5,720 nucleotides of DNA from Acidimicrobiia bacterium. Lineage in GTDB: Bacteria; Actinomycetota; Acidimicrobiia; Spongiisociales; UBA5794. The position numbers and the translations under genes were made by a program. How positions within the stretch are numbered: the stretch's first letter is position 1; the number at the start of each line of letters is the position of its first letter. The notes beneath the pieces were generated by a model. It made no database searches. It was not told the DNA's origin and saw only the letters and a program-made list of their open reading frames with translations. Positions 5,658-5,720 of this stretch are shown here, piece after piece. Location of the stretch: contig JAOZMA010000156.1 in NCBI GenBank assembly GCA_029934555.1, forward strand, positions 1 through 5,720, read 5' to 3'.

Positions 5658-5720
5658 ACTACCGACTACGGATTACGGAGTACCGACTACGGATTACGGA
5701 CTACGGACTACGGACTACGG
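5658..5720 (-). repeat. Right heptad array, ACTACGG orientation (runs off the window)
   Basis: Nine uninterrupted 7-nt units fit ACTACGG, the reverse complement of the left-array unit: ACTACCG, ACTACGG, ATTACGG, AGTACCG, ACTACGG, ATTACGG, then ACTACGG three times to the last base. A 21-nt higher-order period is visible, since 5661-5679 recurs identically at 5682-5700. The array continues beyond the window, so its true length is unknown. The stretch 5538-5720 holds no gene. Confidence 0.85.

Noticed and set aside
5538..5720. CRISPR array
   Set aside because: Units are 7 nt, contiguous, with no unique spacers of regular length and no cas gene in view.

Overview
This window carries the core Pup-proteasome operon of an actinomycete. 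Five genes on the minus strand run in the order ARC/Mpa-type proteasomal ATPase, dop, pup, prcB, prcA, and a small ferredoxin gene is transcribed divergently on the plus strand. The sequence is GC-rich (about 60 % by eye). A 20S proteasome together with Pup ending in Gly-Gly-Gln and a Dop points to Actinomycetota. The proteins are clearly not mycobacterial copies: ARC is shorter than Mpa and the PrcA tail is short. A deep-branching actinomycete, possibly Acidimicrobiia-like, is a guess that the sequence alone cannot settle.

Layout. 1-259: no convincing gene; it holds two diverged copies of one segment in direct orientation, exactly 131 nt apart. 260-931 prcA, 928-1716 prcB, 1713-1907 pup, 1900-3384 dop, 3391-5106 ARC ATPase, all minus strand and all overlapping or within 6 nt, so almost certainly one transcript. 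5107-5291: divergent intergenic region with a plausible operon promoter, a leader hairpin and the ferredoxin ribosome binding site. 5292-5537: ferredoxin, plus strand. 5538-5720: non-coding, made of a degenerate 7-nt repeat in two opposing orientations around a strong 16-bp hairpin, running off the right edge.

How the genes work together. Dop deamidates the C-terminal Gln of Pup to Glu, and can also remove Pup from substrates. The ligase PafA, which is not in this window, attaches Pup to lysines of target proteins. The hexameric ATPase binds Pup through its N-terminal coiled coils, unfolds the target and threads it into the PrcA/PrcB barrel, docking by its C-terminal Gln-Tyr-Leu. PrcB supplies the Thr nucleophile. 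The ferredoxin has no established role in this pathway.

The proteasome system itself is known. Less ordinary points are the Ala (not Gly) before the PrcB catalytic Thr, the Cys-x2-Asp-x2-Cys ferredoxin beside ARC, the prcB ribosome binding site lying inside the codons of the functional Pup tail, and the two non-coding repeat structures at the ends of the window.
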